Counted from the first letter of the stretch, positions 9,534-19,125 are shown. The stretch is 64,000 nucleotides of DNA from a bacterium (GCA_039961635.1 JABRWB010000012.1:27700-91699); one strand, 5' to 3'. Numbers and translations: made by a program. The notes: generated from the letters alone by a model not told the origin.

Positions 9534-9561
9534 CGGCCGTCTAAATCCGCAAGGAAGACAG

Positions 9562-10035
9562 ATGGCCGAATTATTCGTGAAGTACGCGCCGCTTTGGGCA
9601 GCGCTGTTTTCATGGGTTCTCGCCCAGTGCATAAAGCTGGTGATTTCGCTCGTTCAGGAAGGGCGTATCAACGTCGCCAAGCTTATCGACACGGGAGGCA
9701 TGCCCTCTTCGCACAGCGCGCTCGTCGCGAGCATTTGCACCAGCGTGGGGCTGATCCGCGGCTGGGACAGCATCGAGTTCGCTATCACAGCTGTGTTCAC
9801 CGCAATCGTTTTGTACGACGCCACCGGAATCAGGCGCAGCGCCGGGGAGCATGCGGCGGCGCTGAACGACATCATTCCGCAGCTTCTTGCGGGCAAGTTC
9901 TTAAAGCCCGACACCAAGTTCCGCGAGGAATACCGGGAGCTTTTGGGCCACAATCCCGCGGAAGTCGTGGTGGGCTCGATACTGGGCGCAATCGTCACAT
10001 TGCTGTTTCTCTACGGCTACGGGGTGGTTCGATAA
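9562..10035 (+). CDS. Divergent PAP2 family membrane protein (DUF212)
   Basis: A 157-residue membrane protein of the divergent PAP2 superfamily group. Diagnostic are KLIDTGGMPSSHSALVAS (the PSSH phosphatase-like motif) and VLYDATGIRRSAGEHAAALN. Hydrophobic segments lie at both ends and in the middle. Family members resemble lipid phosphate phosphatases, but the substrate is not established. SD AAGGAAG precedes ATG 9562. The gene runs into tlyA with a short gap, so the two are probably co-transcribed. Confidence 0.88.
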   Translation: MAELFVKYAPLWAALFSWVLAQCIKLVISLVQEGRINVAKLIDTGGMPSSHSALVASICTSVGLIRGWDSIEFAITAVFTAIVLYDATGIRRSAGEHAAALNDIIPQLLAGKFLKPDTKFREEYRELLGHNPAEVVVGSILGAIVTLLFLYGYGVVR

Positions 10036-10068
10036 TCCGTGCGCGGGTATCTGCGCCGCCCGATTGAA

Positions 10069-10845
10069 ATGAATGTGGACAATCTGGCGCAACTCCTGGT
10101 TACGAACGGGGCCGCGGATGATTTGAAGGCGGCCCGAATGCTGATTCGCAGGGGCAGGGTGACGGTAAACGGAAAAAACGCGTACGACGAGGAAATGCCG
10201 GTCAATCCGGATGCCGCAATAAAGGCTCTTTGCAAACCGGGCGAGTGGGCGAGCCGCGGAGGATTGAAGCTGGAAGCGGCACTGCTGCATTTCGGAGTAT
10301 CGCCCGCGGACAAGGTCTGCCTGGATCTAGGCTGCTCGACGGGGGGGTTCACCGACGTGCTGCTGGCTTACGGCGCGGCGAAAGTGCATGCTGTTGACGT
10401 GGGATACGGAGTTTTGGACTGGGTGTTGCGAAATCATCCCAGGGTGGCCGTTCACGAAAGGACAAATGCAAGGTTTCTTACGGCTGAACAGGTGGGCGAA
10501 TCGGTTGATTTGATCACGGCAGATCTCAATCACATTTCGCTTGCGGTTGCGCTGCCCGCTCCGGCGAAGCTATTGGTCGAAGGAGGCGCGGTACTGGCGC
10601 TGGTCAAACCCCAATTCGAAATCCCGAAACAGTGGTGCGTCCAGCCGGATTGGCAAGGCGGAGTGGTCAAGGGCGATGCGCTTAGAAAACGGATTCTGGA
10701 TTACTCGGTGGAAAGGCTGGAACGCGAGGGGTTGTCTTGTCAAGGGCTGTTCGAATGTCCGGTTGCCGGCCACAAAGGAAACCGCGAATATTTCGCGCTT
10801 CTCAAGCCCGCTTTGGCTCATGCTGGAAAACCCCCGGTGATATGA
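10069..10845 (+). CDS. tlyA: TlyA family rRNA 2'-O-methyltransferase / hemolysin-like protein
   Basis: An N-terminal S4 RNA-binding domain (NLAQLLVTNGAADDLKAARMLIRRGRVTVNG) is followed by an FtsJ-like Rossmann methyltransferase with the SAM motif CLDLGCSTGGFTDVLL and the TlyA signature ASRGGLKLEAAL. Family members methylate ribose in rRNA; some are called hemolysin A. I start at ATG 10069, where homologues usually begin, although the frame extends to GTG 10039; neither has a strong SD site. The stop lies 4 bases before the NAD kinase start. Confidence 0.9.
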   Translation: MNVDNLAQLLVTNGAADDLKAARMLIRRGRVTVNGKNAYDEEMPVNPDAAIKALCKPGEWASRGGLKLEAALLHFGVSPADKVCLDLGCSTGGFTDVLLAYGAAKVHAVDVGYGVLDWVLRNHPRVAVHERTNARFLTAEQVGESVDLITADLNHISLAVALPAPAKLLVEGGAVLALVKPQFEIPKQWCVQPDWQGGVVKGDALRKRILDYSVERLEREGLSCQGLFECPVAGHKGNREYFALLKPALAHAGKPPVI

Positions 10846-10849
10846 TTCA

Positions 10850-11770
10850 ATGGCCGGGGCGAATGCCCGGACAGGCAAGTTGAGAAAAACATCCAAAATC
10901 GGCGTAGTCCTTCATCCGTTCAGGGTGAAGCGCAGCTTCATCGAGCGGAAGGTGTTTCCCGTGCTGGAACGCCACGGGTTCGCGCCTGAATTTCTGTCGC
11001 CAACGCTGAACGAAACGAATCCGCCGCGGCCCGCCGCGCTGCCGAAAGATCACGGCCTGTCGTATTTGATGGTATTCGGCGGCGACGGAACATATTTGGG
11101 AGCATCCAGGCTGGCCGCGCGCGCGGGGATTCCCATTATCGGCGTCGAAATGGGCAAAATGGGCTTTCTCTGTCAGGCGAAGCTCGAGGAACTGGAGCCT
11201 CTTGCCGCGTTGCTGGCCAGCGGCGGTTACGAGACCGAGAAACGGATACTGCTTCAAGGCTCGATTATCCGCGGGGGAGCGAAGGCCGCAAGCGACATAG
11301 CGCTCAACGACGTGGTTATAGGCAACGCGACAATCCCGCGGATGCTGGATTTGGATTGTTACATTGACGACAATTTTCTGGTCAGCTATTACGCGGACGG
11401 CTTGATCGTTTCCACCCCCACCGGCAGCACCGCGTACGCGATGGCGGCGGGCGGCCCCATTATCGATCCGACGCTGCGTACGATAATGGTTACGCCCATT
11501 TGCGCGCACTCGCTTTACATCCGGCCTCTGGTCGTGCCCGAAGACAAAACCGTGCGCATCCTGCCGGAGCCGGGCGGCCCTCCGTTGATGGCGACATTCG
11601 ACGGACAGGTTTTTTACAACCTGGAAGAGGGCGACGAAGTAAGGATCTCCCGCTATTCGAAGCCGCTAAAAATGATCAAACTGCGCGATTTCAACTTTAT
11701 CAACACGTTAATGAAGAAGTTTAAATGGGGCTTCAAGTACTCAAACGAATATACTTCGGGCGGAGCCTGA
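10850..11770 (+). CDS. nadK: NAD kinase
   Basis: This 306-residue enzyme phosphorylates NAD to NADP. The GGDGT motif (VFGGDGTYLGASR), NDVVIG and the glycine-rich DGLIVSTPTGSTAYAMAAGGPI segment define the family. Placement directly after tlyA is common in bacterial genomes and suggests one operon. The first residues (MAGANARTGKLRKTS) are a basic tail before the Rossmann strand KIGVVLHPF. A TATGAT sequence lies only 3 bases before the ATG and is probably chance. Confidence 0.94.
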   Translation: MAGANARTGKLRKTSKIGVVLHPFRVKRSFIERKVFPVLERHGFAPEFLSPTLNETNPPRPAALPKDHGLSYLMVFGGDGTYLGASRLAARAGIPIIGVEMGKMGFLCQAKLEELEPLAALLASGGYETEKRILLQGSIIRGGAKAASDIALNDVVIGNATIPRMLDLDCYIDDNFLVSYYADGLIVSTPTGSTAYAMAAGGPIIDPTLRTIMVTPICAHSLYIRPLVVPEDKTVRILPEPGGPPLMATFDGQVFYNLEEGDEVRISRYSKPLKMIKLRDFNFINTLMKKFKWGFKYSNEYTSGGA

Positions 11771-11871
11771 AGCGAAGGTTGCCTGCCGAGCTTCACAAGC
11801 CGCCGCGCAGGTTAGCGCACGGGCATCCCCTGTGCTAATATCGTCGTTCCCAAATCACTGTTGGAGATGTC

Positions 11872-13947
11872 ATGTCGCACGTTTCGATAGCAAACAAGCG
11901 CAATTTCGCCCTCGTCGGGCACGGCGGGTCGGGTAAGACCACCCTCGCGGAAGCACTGCTTTACGCCACCGGCGCAACCACTAGAATGGGCAAAATCCAG
12001 GACGGAAACACCGTCAGCGACCACCATCCCGAAGAAATCAAGCGCAAGTACTCGATTTTCACCACGGTGATTCCTGTGGACGACGGCGGATTCCGTTTGA
12101 ACATTCTGGATACGCCGGGCTATCAGGATTTCATCGGCGAGATGATTGGTGCGCTTTATTCGTCGGACGCGGCCGTTCTCGTCATCAACGGGCATGCGGG
12201 GTTGGAAAGCCAGGCGGAGAAGGCCTGGGAATATTGTGAAAAGCTTGTGCTGCCGAGGCTGATTTTTATTTCGCAACTCGAAAAGGAAGGAGCCGATTAC
12301 TTCCGCGTCGTGGGCGAGCTTCGCTCCAGGCTCGGAACAAAAGTCGCCCCGCTTGTCATTCCAATCGGCGAGCAGCACGGAATAAACGGCGTGATTGACG
12401 TCATGGCCCGCAAGGCGTGGTTCGTGGACGGCAAAAACGCGCGAAGCGGCGAGGTGCCCTCCGGCGAATCCGACCGCGTCGAGGAAACGAGGCAGAGCCT
12501 GCTCGAAGCCATCGTCGAAAACGACGACGAGTTGATGGAGATGTACCTTGCGGATGAAAAAATCCCGGACGAGCGCTTGATACAGGCGATGCGCGCGGCG
12601 ACCCTGGCGGGAAGTCTCGTGCCGTGCATTGCCGGCGTTGCCGAGCAGCTAATCGGAGTGCATCCGCTGCTCGACCTTGTTAAGGAATTACTGCCCGGTC
12701 CGCTGCATCGTGGCAAGATTGTCGGCTTGAAACCGGATGGTTCGGGCGAGGATTCGAGGCCGATCGATCCGGGTGCGCCTTTTGCGGCTCGCGTTTTCAA
12801 GGTCGAGGAATCCCCAATGGGTTCGATCACCTACTTCCGGATTTTTTCGGGCAAGATTAAGGCAGGTGACCAGTTCTACAATCCCGTGCGCAAATCCAGC
12901 GAAAAGATTTCCACTTTGCTGGAAATGACCGGGAAAAACAGAAAGGATGTAAACGAGGCCGAGGCGGGCGACATCGTCGCGACGGTCAAACTGAAGGATA
13001 CCCACCGCGACGACACGATTTGCGACAAGGAACACCCGTTTTTGTTTCAGCCGATTCAATATCCGACGCCGCTCGCCTTCGAAGCGATCCACGTGGAAAG
13101 CAAGGGCGATCTGGAAAAAATCTCTGCCGGATTGTCGGCGATAGCGCTCGAAGATCCGACGCTCAATTTCGGGCAGGACTCGGACACACGCCAAATGGTT
13201 GTGCGGGCGATGGGCGAGCTGCAGTTGGATGTCGCCCGCTCCCTTGTCTCCGACAAGTTTAAAGTCAATTTCACTTATGTCGAGCCCAAGATTCCCTACC
13301 GGGAAACAATCAGGTCAACCGCTTCTTCGCAAGGAAAACACAAGAAGCAAACGGGCGGGCGCGGCCAATATGGCGACGTTTGGCTGGAGTTATCTCCGCT
13401 TGCCCGCGGCGAAGGATTCAAATTCATTGATGCGATCGTCGGCGGTGTAGTGCCGGGCAAGTTCATCCCCGCCGTCGAAAAAGGCGTGGTTGAAACGATG
13501 GCCGGCGGCATTTTGGCCGGCTGCCAGGTTGTGGACGTACAGGTGAAGTTGTTTGACGGAAGTCATCACTCGGTGGATTCGTCCGAAATGGCGTTCAAGC
13601 TTGCGGCGGCGCTCGGTTTCAAAGCCGCTTTCGAAAAGGCCAATCCGGTGTTGCTGGAGCCGATTTACGCCGTAAAGGTTACGGTTCCGGAAGCTTTTAT
13701 GGGCGATGTAATGGGGGATTTGAACAGCCGCCGGGGCAGGCTTCAGGGTATGGATTCGAAGGACGGCGCGCAGGTGATCAAGGCGAATGTTCCTCTCGCC
13801 GAATTGTACAAGTACGTCAATCACCTCCGCTCCATGACGCAAGGCCGCGGCAGCTTCGAAATGGAGTTTTCACATTACGAGGACGTTCCCAGCGACGTCG
13901 CGCAAAAGGTGATTGAAGACTACAAGCGTTCCAAAGAGGAAGGCTAG
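11872..13947 (+). CDS. fusA: Elongation factor G-like GTPase with degenerate G4 motif
   Basis: The 691-residue protein has the five-domain EF-G architecture: G domain (P-loop GHGGSGKTT, residues 16-24; G3 DTPG at 80-83), domain II (ARVFKVEESPMGSITYFRIFSG), domain IV (GGRGQYGDVWLELSPL) and domain V (EPIYAVKVTVPEAFMGDVMGDLNSRRG). The P-loop places it in the EF-G-like paralogue group rather than canonical EF-G (AHIDAGKTT). The G4 motif, normally NKxD, reads SQLE at residues 134-137, so guanine specificity may be changed. SD GGAGATG precedes ATG 11872. The symbol is a family label; this is probably not the sole translocase. Confidence 0.88.
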   Translation: MSHVSIANKRNFALVGHGGSGKTTLAEALLYATGATTRMGKIQDGNTVSDHHPEEIKRKYSIFTTVIPVDDGGFRLNILDTPGYQDFIGEMIGALYSSDAAVLVINGHAGLESQAEKAWEYCEKLVLPRLIFISQLEKEGADYFRVVGELRSRLGTKVAPLVIPIGEQHGINGVIDVMARKAWFVDGKNARSGEVPSGESDRVEETRQSLLEAIVENDDELMEMYLADEKIPDERLIQAMRAATLAGSLVPCIAGVAEQLIGVHPLLDLVKELLPGPLHRGKIVGLKPDGSGEDSRPIDPGAPFAARVFKVEESPMGSITYFRIFSGKIKAGDQFYNPVRKSSEKISTLLEMTGKNRKDVNEAEAGDIVATVKLKDTHRDDTICDKEHPFLFQPIQYPTPLAFEAIHVESKGDLEKISAGLSAIALEDPTLNFGQDSDTRQMVVRAMGELQLDVARSLVSDKFKVNFTYVEPKIPYRETIRSTASSQGKHKKQTGGRGQYGDVWLELSPLARGEGFKFIDAIVGGVVPGKFIPAVEKGVVETMAGGILAGCQVVDVQVKLFDGSHHSVDSSEMAFKLAAALGFKAAFEKANPVLLEPIYAVKVTVPEAFMGDVMGDLNSRRGRLQGMDSKDGAQVIKANVPLAELYKYVNHLRSMTQGRGSFEMEFSHYEDVPSDVAQKVIEDYKRSKEEG

Positions 13948-13976
13948 CCGGCTGTCACCGGTCGCTGATTGCCAAG

Positions 13977-14011
13977 AAAAAAAACGGGCGATGCGTACAA
14001 CCGCATCGCCC
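13977..14011 (-). terminator. Rho-independent terminator (minus strand, possibly bidirectional)
   Basis: A perfect 10-bp stem GGGCGATGCG/CGCATCGCCC with loop TACAAC (13986-14011) is followed on the minus strand by a run of U. It ends the transcript of the gene at 14030-16240 and could also stop the plus-strand EF-G-like transcript. Confidence 0.85.
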
Positions 14012-14029
14012 AAATATTTACCAACGAAA

Positions 14030-16240
14030 TCATCTGTTCCGGCTGCCGGCAGCCGATTGCGCGCCTTCGGCGGGCGGAGGGATTTTTTGGCTGGAATCCT
14101 GCGGAGGCGCCTGCTGGCCGGACTCCGGGGGCGGAGCCTGCTGGACATTCGATTGATCTCCGGTGTTGACCGGTGCCTGCTGAGGAGCGGCGGTCGCATC
14201 GCCGGTGACGGGGGGTGTGGGCGCGCCGCGCGGAACGACTTTGCCGCTTCCGTCTGGGCCGGGTACAACCGGCCCCATCTCGCCGCCGCCGTAAGTCGGA
14301 GCTGGAGCCCCTGGCGTGACGGGACCCTGGCCGGCGGGCGCCGGGGTTCCGGCCGTGACCGGACCGCCTTCAACCGGCGCGCCGGGAGCGGCTTCCCCGG
14401 CTCCAGCAGCGGGCGTTGCGGGAGTCTCGGGCGCCGGCGGCTGTTTCAGTTCAGTCTGAAGCTTTGGCAGGCCGGATGCCGGCGGCGGAAGCTGATTCTC
14501 CCCGGCGCTGTCCTGGATGTATCTGAAATTCGGATCGTCTGTAAGTCCGAATCCGAGATCTTCAATGTCTCCCGGAATCGGCGCACGAGCTTCGAATGTG
14601 AGAGTGGCCGCCTGGCCGCTGCCCCGCACAGTCCGTATGATGTCGTCAAGCGAAATAGCGATTGTGACCAATCCGCTGGATTTGTCCGGCTGGGCATAAA
14701 ACATCGTTGCATCGCGCCCGCCGTCAAACATAGAGCCGATTTTGACTTTTGTAAGGCTGAAGTTGTTCACGTCGAACGTTACTCCAAACAGTCCGCGGCG
14801 AAAATCGGGGATATTGCGGACATCGAGTGAAACTTCCAACGAATCCCCGGGATCCATTCCGGACTTGGGCTTATCATATTTCAATTCCGCCGCCGGTTGA
14901 GGTGTTTTCACCTCCAAATCCAGCACCGTGGGCTCCGTCAGAGGAACTCCTTTCGGATTTACGATTATCAGGCTGACCGTGACGGATTCCGCGGTATCGG
15001 GAATGAACCGGACGAACGGCTCCGAAAGCGTCAATGTGACCGTCGGCTTGTCCTTGACTTCAACGGCTTCGGCTTCCTTCGCGGCAATTTCGTCGGTGAT
15101 CTGCTTTTGAATGTCGTCAATCAGCTTTTCGCCTGCATCCCGCTTGCCCGGCATCGTGAATTCCCAAGGCGTCGGCCAGGAGTTTCGCTCCTTCAAACCC
15201 GCGCCGGTGTCGTCCGAAGCCGTTTCGGGGGCGACGGAATCGGAGTCATTTGCATCTTCTCCGCTTGCTGCATCGGTTTCGGTCGAAGGTGTTTCCTCTG
15301 CAGGTGCTATTTCCGCTTCGGCGGAAGCCGCCTCGCCGGATTCCATCCCGTCCGCGGGCCGCTCAAGTTCCGTTGACCCGGATTCAATTTCGGTATCGGA
15401 TGCCGTTTCATCCGCAGTATCATCTGCGGAGTCAACCGCTTCGACGGAATTCACCACGCCATCGTCCTGAAGCGCCAATACCGCATACTTGATTTGGCTG
15501 TAGTTGCCGAACAGGCTTGCGAAAATCGTACTGCGTTCGTTCCTCGATGCGACGGTGACCGGCGGCGCAGCAGGCTCGGTTCTGGTCGGCTCGGCCGGTT
15601 TCGGCGCAAGCTGCGGCGGCGGCACCGGCTCGCCGGTTTTGAACTGCTGGTTGCCGCCGCTGGGCGCGGCCGGTTTCTGGTCCATAACTTTGTCCGGCGA
15701 TACCGTTGCGGGGATGGTTTTGCCATCCACCGTAGCCGGAGCGCCGCCGGCCGGAACCGGAGCGCCCGTATCGGTTCCCGCGGGCGCCGCGGGAGTTTCG
15801 CTTTCTGGTGCGGACGAAGCCGGCGGGACTGCAAGCGCTTTCAGCCTTTCGCGATCCGATTCGTTGACCGGCAAAAGCTTGCCGCCGGTCACGTGCCATT
15901 CGTAGCGGATGTCTTTTTTGTCGGGGTTGTCCACTATGGCGTAAACGTTGTAAGGCTGATTAACCTCGACCTGGCCGACCTCGAAGCTGATTTGCATAAT
16001 CGTGACCGGCCGCTCGGGCGCGCGCTGGCCGGATGTCTCGGACTGCCCAGAGGGATTGCCGTAACTCTGCGAGTTTCGGTTCGGCGTATTCATGTTTTGG
16101 TTGTAACTCGGATTCGTCTGAAGGTTGCTTCCGGACGAGGTGCAGGCCGAACCGTACGCGACCGCGGCCGAAAACGCCAGAATCAATGCGGAACCAGCGA
16201 ACTTCGTCGCATGCTCCCTGAAATAATTCCTGATATGCAT
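14030..16240 (-). CDS. Exported protein with cohesin-like domain and proline-rich tail
   Basis: The 736-residue protein has an N-terminal hydrophobic export signal (FAGSALILAFSAAVAYGSAC; the cysteine may be lipidated, but the lipobox is poor). A Ser/Asn/Gln-rich linker, a short domain (TIMQISFEVGQVEVNQPYNVYAIVDN) and a long acidic disordered region follow. A cohesin-like beta-sandwich (about residues 395-585) has LDLEVKTPQ, MDPGDSLEVSLDVRNI, LFGVTFDVNNFSLT and the hallmark AATLTFEARA. The last 150 residues are Pro/Gly/Gln-rich. ATG 16240 with AAGGAG upstream is preferred; the frame opens earlier. Cohesins bind dockerin modules, and dockerin-like motifs occur in other proteins here, so a surface scaffold role is possible. 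Confidence 0.72.
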   Translation of the reverse strand: MHIRNYFREHATKFAGSALILAFSAAVAYGSACTSSGSNLQTNPSYNQNMNTPNRNSQSYGNPSGQSETSGQRAPERPVTIMQISFEVGQVEVNQPYNVYAIVDNPDKKDIRYEWHVTGGKLLPVNESDRERLKALAVPPASSAPESETPAAPAGTDTGAPVPAGGAPATVDGKTIPATVSPDKVMDQKPAAPSGGNQQFKTGEPVPPPQLAPKPAEPTRTEPAAPPVTVASRNERSTIFASLFGNYSQIKYAVLALQDDGVVNSVEAVDSADDTADETASDTEIESGSTELERPADGMESGEAASAEAEIAPAEETPSTETDAASGEDANDSDSVAPETASDDTGAGLKERNSWPTPWEFTMPGKRDAGEKLIDDIQKQITDEIAAKEAEAVEVKDKPTVTLTLSEPFVRFIPDTAESVTVSLIIVNPKGVPLTEPTVLDLEVKTPQPAAELKYDKPKSGMDPGDSLEVSLDVRNIPDFRRGLFGVTFDVNNFSLTKVKIGSMFDGGRDATMFYAQPDKSSGLVTIAISLDDIIRTVRGSGQAATLTFEARAPIPGDIEDLGFGLTDDPNFRYIQDSAGENQLPPPASGLPKLQTELKQPPAPETPATPAAGAGEAAPGAPVEGGPVTAGTPAPAGQGPVTPGAPAPTYGGGEMGPVVPGPDGSGKVVPRGAPTPPVTGDATAAPQQAPVNTGDQSNVQQAPPPESGQQAPPQDSSQKIPPPAEGAQSAAGSRNR

Positions 16241-16409
16241 CACTTGCGCCCAGCTCCTTGCCTTGAAATGGCAAACATTTTCAAAGACGCACCGGCGGGC
16301 GCGCTGTTCACGTCCGCGCCGTGCATCCGGATAGATTCTACCCCATAATTTGCCGTCTGGGAACATCCCGCCGGACCGAAATTCGGCGCGTCCGTCAGCA
16401 AGCTTTCAA

Positions 16410-17528
16410 CTATCCGGCGCGGGCGGTTTCGGCGGCCAGCAATCCGAATTTCTCGCGGGATTCGTTCCAGGTGAACCTGGCGGCCAAGCTGCGCGCTTCT
16501 TCGCCCTTTTGCTTCCGCAGCTCCGTGCTGGATGCAAGTTCGCCGATGATGCGCGCCGCGTCCAAATCGGATTCCGCGGGACAGGAAACCGCGTTTTCCC
16601 TGTGCGCAGCCACGTTCAGCGCGACCGTCGGCAATCCGGCGAAAGCCGCTTCTGCGACCGGCAGTCCGAATCCTTCCCATCGGGACAGCGATACGAAAAT
16701 GTCGGCGGCTGCGTAAAGCTGCGCAAGTTCGTTCCAATCCGGCGCTTCCACTATGATCGCGCCGGTTTGCTTCAGAGACGCGATTTGGTCGGCGCGGCCC
16801 ATTCCGGCAAGCACCAACTCAACCGGCGCGCCGCCTTCTTTGAGTTTGGCCGCAACCTGGGCCAGCTCCATCACTCCCTTGTACGGATGCGATTTGTAAT
16901 CCAGCCGCGAAATCGAAAACAACATCACGCGGCTGTCGTCCAATTCCAGCCGCGATCGCATAAGGTTTCTCGCGTAAGCTCCCGGCTTCGGAAGATGGTC
17001 GCCTCCGGGATAAATCACGATCGCTTTCGGTTTGGCCTCGCGCGGCAGGCCGTCCGCGAGAAATTTGGATATCGCGAGGATTTTGCCGGCCCGGCGAAGA
17101 TGCCCGGCGTCGCTTATGTCGAGGTACGCCCGGTTAAGCCGCGCCGCTGCGGGCAACCCGGTTGTCGGAGGATTGCCGAAATGCAGATGAATGGATGGGC
17201 AGCCCAGCACCTTTCCGGCGCCGTAAAACGGAAACGAAGCGGGCAGGGCGAGGTCGAGCTTTCCCGACTGGCCCAAATCGCTTTTAAGCTTTCTAAGCGT
17301 GTTCGTCGCGTCCGCCTCGAACACCTGCAGCACGCGGTTGGCCTGGTCGTTTTCCAGATGAAGCGGGACGATTGCGTATGGAGCGCCCTTGTATGTGTCG
17401 CTGTCCGTGTCGAAACAGTAGACGCGGACCGAATGGCCGTCGTCGCAGAGCCGCCGCGCCCACTGGTCGACGACTAGATCGACCCCGAATCCCTTGCGCA
17501 TCCTGATAGTGAAAAAACCGACGCGCAC
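16410..17528 (-). CDS. Glycosyltransferase family 4 (GT-B fold)
   Basis: The 372-residue enzyme starts MRVGFFTIRMRKGFGVDLVVDQWARRLCDDGHSV, the usual N-terminal Rossmann half with the acceptor loop. The donor half has LFSISRLDYKSHPYKGVMELAQV, ELVLAGMG and the family signature AAADIFVSLSRWEGFGLPVAEAAFAGLPTVAL (E-x7-E region). It probably transfers an NDP-sugar to a polysaccharide or lipid acceptor; substrate is unknown. The GTG start has TATAAT 7 bases upstream (17536-17541) and no SD site, so the mRNA is likely leaderless. Confidence 0.88.
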   Translation of the reverse strand: MRVGFFTIRMRKGFGVDLVVDQWARRLCDDGHSVRVYCFDTDSDTYKGAPYAIVPLHLENDQANRVLQVFEADATNTLRKLKSDLGQSGKLDLALPASFPFYGAGKVLGCPSIHLHFGNPPTTGLPAAARLNRAYLDISDAGHLRRAGKILAISKFLADGLPREAKPKAIVIYPGGDHLPKPGAYARNLMRSRLELDDSRVMLFSISRLDYKSHPYKGVMELAQVAAKLKEGGAPVELVLAGMGRADQIASLKQTGAIIVEAPDWNELAQLYAAADIFVSLSRWEGFGLPVAEAAFAGLPTVALNVAAHRENAVSCPAESDLDAARIIGELASSTELRKQKGEEARSLAARFTWNESREKFGLLAAETARAG

Positions 17529-17535
17529 GAGAAGG

Positions 17536-17541
17536 ATTATA
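17536..17541 (-). promoter_or_regulatory. -10 box of the glycosyltransferase gene
   Basis: TATAAT on the minus strand is separated by 7 bases from the GTG at 17528, placing the transcript start at or next to the start codon. Confidence 0.55.
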
Positions 17542-17589
17542 AGCGAAAAGGCAGCCCGCCGTTAGATTTCAGGCGGAACGACATATCTT

Positions 17590-19125
17590 TCAAGCGTCCG
17601 GAATCGAAATGGATTTCGGTGTGCGTTCCACTTGCTCGAGTTCCAAAATATCGTCCTTGATTCCCGCATCAAGCTCTTTGAATTTCCTGGCCTGCGGCAA
17701 AACCCTGGATTCAAGGGAGCCTACCGCCCGGTTGTAAGATTCAACCGCCCCGTCAAGCCCCTTTTTGACTCCGTTGAAGTGCTCGGCCATAACTCTTATC
17801 CGGTTGTACAGCTCCTTGCCGAGATTGCTGATTTGCTTTGCGTTTTCCGCAATCTGCTCCTGGCGCCAGCCAAACGCAACGGTTTTGAGCAGCCCCATAA
17901 GCATTGCAGGATTCGCAGGGAGAACCCGTTTGTCGAGGGCATATGAAATCAAATCAGGGTCAACCTTAAGCGCCGACATCAACAAATCCTCGAAAGGCAA
18001 AAACATGATTACGAAATCGGGGCTGCCCTGGACGAAATCCCAATATCCTTTTGACGCAAGCTGGTTGATATGGGTTTTCAAATTGGCCGCGTGCCTTTTC
18101 AGGCATTCGGCCTTCATCTCCTCGCTTTCGGCTTCGTAGGCTGAAATATATGCCTCCAGCGGGGCTTTTGAATCGACAGGAATGCCGTGACCAGCCGGCA
18201 TTTTAATAACCATATCGGGCCTGAACCTGGCCTCGCCCGCGGACACGGTGACCTGTTCCGCAAAGTCGCAGTAAGCCGTCATTCCCGCCAGTTCGACTAC
18301 TCTTTTCAGCTGCATTTCGCCCCAGCTCCCCCACATGGTAGGTTTGCCGCGCAGCGCTGAAGTCAAACTGTCGGCCTTTGCGTGCAAATCTTTTTCGGCT
18401 TCTTGAAGGTTTCTGATTTGCTCGGTAAGAGTGGCGTACGCCTTGATTCTGCTTTCCTCGATCTCCCTGACATGCGCCGAAAATTCCTCAAGTTTTTCTT
18501 TGAGCGGTTTTACCAGCGATTCCACTTTTTCCCTGCCCAATTCAAGCTCGTTTTTGGCTTGCTCGTTAAAGCTGCCCAGATTTTCCTTGGCAAGTTCCAG
18601 GAAACTTCTGGCGTTTCTGCTTAACGCGTCCGCCGACAAGGTTGAAAAAGCGTCTTTCAGTTGCTGTTTGGCCGCTTCCAAAAGCGCAAGTTTTTCTTCC
18701 GAATTTCTTTTTTCGTCGTCAAGCGCGGTACTCGCCGCGGCAAGGGCTTTTTCCAGGTTTTTGGTTAATTCGATTTGTTCCGCGTACTTGGTTTTCCATT
18801 CGAGCGCTTCATTTCGAGAATGCTCCAAAAACGCCTCCTGGGACGATGCTCTTTCGCGCAGCTTCGAAATTTCTTCCGCGTCCGCTTTGGCGGCGGCCGT
18901 CAGTTCGTCTATTCTTTGAATACGTTCTTGGTTTTCATTGAGCGCCGACTGGAGCTCCGCGTCGCGGCTGCCAAGCCTTTCGTTCAGCAAAACGATTTCC
19001 GATTCCGCCCTGGAAACAGCATTCCTGACCGCCGCGTCAAGTTTTGCTTTGGAGCCGAGCCAGCATGAGCCATACCCTACGGCCAAACCGACGATCAGAA
19101 AAATCAAGTAAAATATCCAGTCCAT
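17590..19125 (-). CDS. rmuC: DNA recombination protein RmuC
   Basis: The 511-residue protein has an N-terminal membrane helix (WIFYLIFLIVGLAVGYGSCWLG), a long coiled coil (about residues 30-230, heptads rich in Glu/Lys/Ala) and the conserved RmuC nuclease-like core with GKPTMWGSWGEMQLKRVVELAGM, RFRPDMVIKMPAGHGIPVDSKAPL, VIMFLPFEDLLMSAL and LPANPAMLMGLLKTVAFGWRQEQ. RmuC limits inversion at short inverted repeats, which may matter in a genome with many hairpin repeats. SD GAGG precedes ATG 19125. Confidence 0.93.
   Translation of the reverse strand: MDWIFYLIFLIVGLAVGYGSCWLGSKAKLDAAVRNAVSRAESEIVLLNERLGSRDAELQSALNENQERIQRIDELTAAAKADAEEISKLRERASSQEAFLEHSRNEALEWKTKYAEQIELTKNLEKALAAASTALDDEKRNSEEKLALLEAAKQQLKDAFSTLSADALSRNARSFLELAKENLGSFNEQAKNELELGREKVESLVKPLKEKLEEFSAHVREIEESRIKAYATLTEQIRNLQEAEKDLHAKADSLTSALRGKPTMWGSWGEMQLKRVVELAGMTAYCDFAEQVTVSAGEARFRPDMVIKMPAGHGIPVDSKAPLEAYISAYEAESEEMKAECLKRHAANLKTHINQLASKGYWDFVQGSPDFVIMFLPFEDLLMSALKVDPDLISYALDKRVLPANPAMLMGLLKTVAFGWRQEQIAENAKQISNLGKELYNRIRVMAEHFNGVKKGLDGAVESYNRAVGSLESRVLPQARKFKELDAGIKDDILELEQVERTPKSISIPDA

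Noticed and set aside
10841-10846. TATGAT as leaderless promoter of NAD kinase
   Set aside because: The spacing to ATG is only 3 bases and it overlaps the tlyA stop; co-transcription with tlyA is simpler.
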